In this document: piece by piece, positions 4,710 to 8,276 of the stretch
Layout of the letters: every line of letters begins with the position of its first letter
How positions within the stretch are numbered: the stretch's first letter is position 1
Origin: Methanosarcina sp. UBA5
GTDB taxonomy: Archaea > Halobacteriota > Methanosarcinia > Methanosarcinales > Methanosarcinaceae
Assembly (NCBI RefSeq): GCF_002505485.1
Contig: NZ_DAVG01000032.1
Location: forward strand, 15,352 to 23,627
Direction of reading: 5' to 3'
Length of the DNA stretch: 8,276 bases
Translations under genes and position numbers: made by a program
The notes under the pieces: model-generated
The model's database searches: none
What the model saw: only the letters and a program-made list of their open reading frames with translations
What the model was told of the DNA's origin: nothing

Positions 4710-6230
4710 TTACTGGAACCCGTAAGTTCCGGGAATTCTCTTAAGAAGCATGCCCTCAACAACTATTGGGTTTGTTCTCTGGGCCGTTGTCAATGCGGTC
4801 TCGAGCTTGAATTCTTTTTCAGCATAAATCGTAAGGATCGGATCTCCCTTCTTAACAGACTCCCCCATTTTCTTGTGGATAGCAACCCCGGCTCCTTTAT
4901 CATTGGGAGCTCCTGCAAGTCTCGCAATCTCAATTATCCACTTATTGTCAAACTCGATAACATATCCGTCCGCAGAAGCGAGAATGTCGGCAGTATATTG
5001 CCCTACCTGGATATCGTTTGATGTAATCTTCGGATCTCCGCCCTGAGCCTCAATAATTTGTTTCATCTTTTCAAGGGCTTTCCCGCTCCTTAGTGTTTCC
5101 AGCGCAACTTCCTTTCCGCGGTCTCTTGGGGCCGCACCTCCCATCTCAAGCAGGATACCCGCAAGAGCCGCACTCTTTTCAATGAGGCTGTTCGGGCCTT
5201 CCATGCTTTCCAGCACTTTCAGGGCTTCCCTGACTTCCAGCGAGGGTCCCACTTTTCTTCCAATAGGAGACGAACCATAGGTGATTGCACACTCAATGTT
5301 CATTCCAAGCCTGTGCCCGAGGTTAATCAGGTCTCTTGCAAGTTTTTGCCCCTCCTGAACAGTTGGAACTTTTGTGCTTGGCCCGACAGGGATGTCCATT
5401 ACTACATTGTCTGCCCCGATAGCTCCTTTTTTTGCCATAATCGAGGCGAGCATCTGGTAGTAAGGGTCAATAGAGAGAGGATATTCAACCCTTATGAGTT
5501 TGTCATCGGCAGGCGCGATATTTGTGGCTCCACCCCAGACAAGTGCGCCCCCAACTTTTTCGGTTATCTCTTTGACTTCCTGAGAGCTGAACTCTACCGG
5601 ACAGAGCACTTCCATAAGGTCAGCAGTTCCACCTGCCCCTGTGATCGCCCTGGAACTCGTCTTTGGAATAAGAAGCCCATTTGCAGCGACAATAGGGACA
5701 ACCAGCAGAGAGATCTTGTTTCCGGGCACTCCTCCTATCGAGTGTTTGTCCATTATAGGATGAGTATCAAATTCAATTGTGTCTCCACTCTCAATCATAG
5801 CCCTTGTAAGCCATTCGACCTCATCATCGGTCATTCCGTGGATGTAAGAAGATGTTATAAAAGCCGAGAGTTCGATCTCACTGAGATTTTCTTCCACGAT
5901 ATCGTTCACGAGTGTTTTAATCTCGTCCTGCACAACAGGTTTTTTATCCATCATTTTCTTGATCACGGATGCGGATTTTGAACGTAATGACGGAACGACT
6001 TCAACCGGCTTATCCCATTCAACAAAATGCTCATATACCTCGGAAAAAACGCCCAGCGTGCCTGGAGGAACCAAATCATCCGTTGTGTCCACAATTGCAG
6101 AAAGGCTCTTGTGCCCGCGAATACGGACTCTATCCCCCGGATTAACCCCCAGTTCCTTTGCATCGGCAATATTTAGTAACACCTTGTGCTGCCCTATTTT
6201 CATGTTAAAATGTTCTAACTTCAACTGCAT
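4710..6230 (-). CDS. deoA: AMP phosphorylase (archaeal, thymidine phosphorylase family)
   Basis: Catalyses AMP + phosphate to adenine + ribose 1,5-bisphosphate, the first step of the archaeal nucleoside-monophosphate route in which R15P isomerase and form III RuBisCO lead to 3-phosphoglycerate. Residues 1-85 are the extra N-terminal domain typical of archaeal AMP phosphorylases and absent from bacterial DeoA. The helical and alpha/beta phosphorylase domains carry KHSIGGVPGNK (162-172, phosphate binding) and the family signature SSRAITGAGGTADLMEVL (192-209). By correspondence with characterised relatives, D255, S263 and K287 are active-site positions. The C-terminal PYNP-type domain follows from about 425. 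The length of 506 residues is standard. The frame stays open to 6416, but I choose the ATG at 6230 because GGAGG (6245 to 6241) lies 10 bases upstream and homology begins there. First gene of a likely two-gene unit with trm56. The name deoA is the common annotation; thymidine is not the expected substrate. Confidence 0.95.
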   Translation of the reverse strand: MQLKLEHFNMKIGQHKVLLNIADAKELGVNPGDRVRIRGHKSLSAIVDTTDDLVPPGTLGVFSEVYEHFVEWDKPVEVVPSLRSKSASVIKKMMDKKPVVQDEIKTLVNDIVEENLSEIELSAFITSSYIHGMTDDEVEWLTRAMIESGDTIEFDTHPIMDKHSIGGVPGNKISLLVVPIVAANGLLIPKTSSRAITGAGGTADLMEVLCPVEFSSQEVKEITEKVGGALVWGGATNIAPADDKLIRVEYPLSIDPYYQMLASIMAKKGAIGADNVVMDIPVGPSTKVPTVQEGQKLARDLINLGHRLGMNIECAITYGSSPIGRKVGPSLEVREALKVLESMEGPNSLIEKSAALAGILLEMGGAAPRDRGKEVALETLRSGKALEKMKQIIEAQGGDPKITSNDIQVGQYTADILASADGYVIEFDNKWIIEIARLAGAPNDKGAGVAIHKKMGESVKKGDPILTIYAEKEFKLETALTTAQRTNPIVVEGMLLKRIPGTYGFQ

Positions 6231-6240
6231 GAGTAAATTC

Positions 6241-6245
6241 CCTCC
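6241..6245 (-). promoter_or_regulatory. Ribosome binding site of deoA
   Basis: GGAGG on the minus strand, 10 bases before the ATG at 6230, is a near-perfect match to the archaeal anti-Shine-Dalgarno sequence. It decides the start against an upstream extension of 62 codons. Confidence 0.8.
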
Positions 6246-6466
6246 GTTTCGTTCTCGTAATAAGTGTAAATCTGTGGCTAAAATTTGTTTCTCCAGAATC
6301 CAGACATTTGTTTCTTTCCTTATCTGGAAAATTGACAGTCCAGACTGAAAAAACCTGGTAGACTGGTAGACTAATAGTAAATATGAGTAGTAAATGCAAA
6401 TTGTAGTGTAAATCATAAATGCTAAGCTGAGATAACATATTAACCTTCATATTATTTTAAAATAAT
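6246..6466 (-). promoter_or_regulatory. Long deoA leader with candidate TATA box and repeats
   Basis: A perfect 16-bp palindrome, ATTATTTTAAAATAAT (6451-6466), contains a TATA-like TTTTAAAATA. If used, transcription would begin near 6435 and the leader would be about 200 nt. Inside it an 8-bp unit occurs twice in tandem (CTGGTAGA at 6355-6362 and 6363-6370), next to an inverted repeat, CAGTC-CA-GACTG (6336-6347). Long leaders are common in Methanosarcina. Whether these repeats bind a regulator cannot be told from sequence alone. Confidence 0.35.
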
Positions 6467-6804
6467 TCCGCAAAAGCTTTAAGAAACGAAAAATAAAAAG
6501 TTTAAAAAAAGTGTTATTAAAAGAAAGCTCGCAGTTATGCCTGGAATCAACTCATCAACTGCCTGTATATTCTCTTCAATAAATCTAAAAGATCTCAAAA
6601 TGACAGATTCCCTTAATAGTTTAAATTAATCTTGAATAAAGAAAGAATAGAGATAATGTGAACAAATTAAACTGGGATAGTACTTCTTTTACTCCCAGAA
6701 TATCGATTGTCCCCATTAGTTAGTTGTTAGTTATTATTTAACCAGATTAAAATTACTCAGTTATCATTTGGTTATGTTTCATCCACATTCTTCAAATTAC
6801 TCAT
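6467..6804. other. AT-rich spacer, no feature seen
   Basis: I see no plausible gene on either strand, and no RNA signature. There are short simple repeats such as TTAGTTAG-TTGTTAGTTATT near 6717-6735. The spacer lies between the upstream side of deoA and the second MITE copy. Confidence 0.4.
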
Positions 6805-6919
6805 TTATCTAGTGTTTCGATTCCAAAATAGAGTCCTAATTTCCTGGAAAAATCTGTGATCGTCGGATCTATTCAAAAGTCAAGTTTTATGAACTTATTT
6901 CAGAATTGCGGTACTAATC
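6805..6919. mobile_element. MITE-like element, copy 2 (decayed)
   Basis: It aligns over its whole length, in the same orientation, with 1567-1680. Shared blocks are CTAGTGT, GATTCCAAAATA, TCCT, GGAAAA, GTTGATC-like GTGATC, GGATC, CAAAAGTCAAG, TGAAC and a final ACTA. The inverted ends have diverged (left TTATCTAGTGTTTCGATTCC, right reverse complement TGATTAGTACCGCAATTCTG). Its right end overlaps the stop codon of the small membrane protein gene at 6918-6920. Confidence 0.6.
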
Positions 6920-7145
6920 ATTTGCCATAGTTAAGCCTGGATATGGAAATAAGACATTTAGCAATTCCAAATGCGATAATTCCTATCAATGCTGCGATTA
7001 AGATAACCATAAATAGGTTTTCCTTGTCAGCAAACTCGAACATGAAGTGAAATAAAATAATATCTAGTATTGCTCCAATACCCAACAAGGCTATTGCCGG
7101 GCCTCCTAAAACTTTTCCAATATCCCTGCCCATTTTCCAATCCAT
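6918..7145 (-). CDS. Small membrane protein of unknown function, 75 aa (or 71 aa)
   Basis: I do not recognise a family. Two hydrophobic helices are evident: about 17-36 (AIALLGIGAILDIILFHFMF) and about 44-66 (LFMVILIAALIGIIAFGIAKCL), separated by a charged loop, FADKEN. The N-terminus is basic. Two ATGs are possible. The first, at 7145, has AAGG touching it, too close for a Shine-Dalgarno site. The second, at 7133, has AAGGATGG eight bases upstream, so the 71-residue form starting MGRDIGKVLGG may be the real one. A TATA box, TTTTATAT, lies at 7188 to 7181 on the minus strand, giving a short leader for either start. The TGA stop falls at the very end of the MITE copy, so the insertion may have reset the C-terminus. 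Confidence 0.55.
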   Translation of the reverse strand: MDWKMGRDIGKVLGGPAIALLGIGAILDIILFHFMFEFADKENLFMVILIAALIGIIAFGIAKCLISISRLNYGK

Positions 7146-7180
7146 CCTTAAATAGTTATCATCAAATTAAGGTTTAAGGC

Positions 7181-7188
7181 ATATAAAA
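7181..7188 (-). promoter_or_regulatory. TATA box for the 75-aa membrane protein gene
   Basis: TTTTATAT on the minus strand, about 36 bases before the ATG at 7145 and 48 before the ATG at 7133. Transcription would begin near 7157-7160, giving a leader of about 12 or 24 nt. Confidence 0.4.
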
Positions 7189-7472
7189 CGCCCAAATTCA
7201 ATAACTAGGTTAATTGGCTTTATTAACAAAAATAAACTCTTCTCGCGAACTCTTTTCTTAACAGAAACCATGGTGGAAACTTATGAATGAGGTAAGCCTA
7301 TGGCTAAACGTAATGGTTCCTGAGATTTATCAGAGAATTGAGGTAATTACATATAAATCTTAGGAAATTACAATTCTTCAGGTTCGAATAGACAGGAAGT
7401 TTCTGACTAGGAGAATAGGTTATCTAAAAAACGGAAGCGTCACAAGAAGCCAAATTCATTGAAAGGTTAATA
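7189..7472. other. Spacer between two minus-strand genes
   Basis: There is no convincing gene here. One 26-codon plus-strand ORF (ATG at 7283, starting MNEVSLWLNVMVPEIYQRIE, stop TAG near 7361-7363) has a GGTGG sequence six bases upstream, but it is too short to support without comparison. No repeats or RNA structure stand out. Confidence 0.35.
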
Positions 7473-7694
7473 TTAAAGAAATTCGAGGCATAGAGACACA
7501 TAGTATTCTCTTGCGATCCTCTTAAGCCAATCAGGCACAATGCAATATCTGTCAACTATAAGCTCATTCAGATAGTATAGAGACTCCTCGGTTTTACAGT
7601 CACAGAGCCGCCTTACAGCCGTTCTTCTTCCCCACGCCGATCTTTCATTGTCCAGAGCTTCAAGGTAAAGCTGATATTCTCTACTGTTTTCCAT
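7473..7694 (-). CDS. Small HEAT-like helical protein, 73 aa
   Basis: A hypothetical cytoplasmic protein, MENSREYQLYLEALDNERSA followed by WGRRTAVRRLCDCKTEESLYYLN and ELIVDRYCIVPDWLKRIARE. The pattern of a helix rich in R and A (about 20-30), a turn, a second helix of the 'EESLYYLNELI' kind and a third helix is reminiscent of a single HEAT-type repeat unit, but the match is loose. Cysteines at 30, 32 and 50 are not in a metal-binding spacing. I prefer the ATG at 7694 over a TTG at 7718 that would add eight residues. No Shine-Dalgarno site is visible, but a TATA-like GTTATATTG at 7726 to 7718 would put the transcript start almost at the ATG, so the message may be leaderless. It ends in TAA. Confidence 0.5.
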   Translation of the reverse strand: MENSREYQLYLEALDNERSAWGRRTAVRRLCDCKTEESLYYLNELIVDRYCIVPDWLKRIAREYYVSLCLEFL

Positions 7695-7769
7695 TACATT
7701 ATAAATTCTACCAATCAATATAACTATTTGTATTGGGATTCAAGAATTAAAATATGTTATAGAGTCACC

Positions 7770-7792
7770 CTACAGGATGCCTTTTCCTGCAG
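7770..7792. repeat. Short hairpin
   Basis: CTACAGGA (7770-7777) and TCCTGCAG (7785-7792) pair over eight positions with one mismatch around a 7-base loop. It lies between the HEAT-like gene's upstream side and the end of the IS1-like element. It has no T-run, so a terminator role is doubtful. Confidence 0.35.
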
Positions 7793-7844
7793 CTTATTTC
7801 AGGGATTAAAGAAAATTAATAAATTAAAAAAGAACAATAAATTC

Positions 7845-8276
7845 GGTGCTTCCTGGTTAATTAGTTGACATTTTTGAGACTCCTGTAGTTTAACAACTCT
7901 ATAAATTTCCATTTTTTACTGGTAACCCTAAACTCTTCTGCAGGTGTTTTCTTTTCCAAAACTTTCTTTTAGTTTTTAATCCTCTATAATCTCTGAAAAA
8001 GTTAAAATGAGTACTGTAAAACCTCATTTGGTTATATAGTCCTTTAATTTTCTTTGGAAATCCTATTGTTTTTCTTGAAATTCTGTTATTATCCTGTCTA
8101 AAAGTCAAATTCTGTCTTTCAAGTAAACTCGTTGATATTTTACTTTGATCTATATCCTACCCAAAGATGACTCTTTTTTTCACTTTTTGGAGCTTCCTTC
8201 CCTTCTTGTTTTTGATGACCATTCATCCATTTCAACTTTAAAAATGTTGAGGTCTTTCATCAAATCTTCATTTACC
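7845..8276 (-). mobile_element. IS1-like insertion sequence, internally deleted, cut by window edge
   Basis: The transposase fragment ends at 7861. GGTGCTTCCTGG at 7845-7856 is placed like, and resembles, an IS1-type terminal repeat (which begin GGTG). The other end lies beyond 8276, so inverted repeats cannot be compared and this boundary is inferred. Confidence 0.5.
7861..8275 (-). pseudogene. IS1-like transposase, deleted and frameshifted, with in-frame TAG
   Basis: The minus strand first encodes VNEDLMKDLNIFKVEMDEW (8275 to 8219), resembling the region of the first catalytic Asp. It then jumps, out of frame, to VIKNKKGRKLQKVKKRVIFG (from 8219), a much later part, so the central region with the second Asp is missing. 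TAG at 8159 to 8157 follows. The same frame continues DIDQSKISTSLLERQNLTFR and QDNNRISRKTIGFPKKIKGL, carrying the catalytic Glu (LLERQN). This is the C-terminal signature of IS1-type transposases in methanogens. A further shift near 7951-7961 leads to EKKTPAEEFRVTSKKWKFIE and LLNYRSLKNVN, ending in TAA at 7863 to 7861. It cannot yield an active enzyme. The start lies outside the window. Confidence 0.8.

Noticed and set aside
4652..4762. 37-residue N-terminal extension of Trm56
   Set aside because: The family begins at MKRIVLLRLGHRP. The extension would overlap the deoA coding region and shows no conservation pattern.
4593..6348. Plus-strand open frames of 129-222 codons
   Set aside because: They are antisense shadows of deoA and trm56, whose protein families are unmistakable. 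The shadows are rich in Cys, His and Ser and have no family resemblance.
6231..6416. 62-residue N-terminal extension of AMP phosphorylase
   Set aside because: The family starts at MQLKLEHF, a strong GGAGG lies just before that ATG, and the extension is low-complexity leader translation.

Overview
The window looks like chromosomal DNA of a methanogenic archaeon of the genus Methanosarcina. The evidence is its low-GC, loosely packed layout, archaeal TATA boxes, an archaeal AMP phosphorylase next to the archaea-only tRNA methylase Trm56, and several decayed transposases of types common in that genus. Every intact gene ends in TAA or TGA, while in-frame TAG codons occur only inside two broken genes. 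That fits a genome that reads UAG as pyrrolysine. No rRNA, tRNA or CRISPR array was seen.

Layout. 1-500: a GC-rich palindromic repeat, a possible coding remnant, and a small DUF4177-like gene on the plus strand. 640-2000: no convincing protein gene. It holds two diverged copies of what I read as a structured non-coding RNA family on the minus strand, each with its own TATA box and a closing 11-bp helix. Between them lie a GC-rich hairpin repeat and a MITE-like element. 2135-2430: the N-terminal stump of a sodium:alanine symporter gene. 2694-2960: a small two-helix membrane protein. 2989-4030: an IS5-type insertion sequence with matching inverted repeats and a transposase broken by at least three frameshifts and a 25-bp tandem duplication. 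4118-6230: the only clear metabolic or housekeeping block, deoA (AMP phosphorylase) followed by trm56, both on the minus strand. 6231-6450: a long deoA leader. 6805-7718: a second MITE copy and two small minus-strand genes, one a predicted membrane protein and one a HEAT-like helical protein. 7845-8276: the end of a second insertion sequence (IS1-like) with an internally deleted transposase, cut by the window edge.

Function. AMP phosphorylase feeds ribose 1,5-bisphosphate from AMP into the archaeal AMP salvage route that ends at form III RuBisCO. Trm56 methylates the ribose of C56 in tRNA. They sit 58 bp apart in one orientation and are probably cotranscribed, although their roles are not obviously linked. 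The rest resembles an insertion-prone zone where mobile elements and dead genes have accumulated around small lineage-specific genes. The most interesting item is the pair of putative ncRNAs at about 790-991 and 1758-1949. Their conservation pattern, fixed promoter spacing and G-U-tolerant terminal helix argue for RNA rather than protein.
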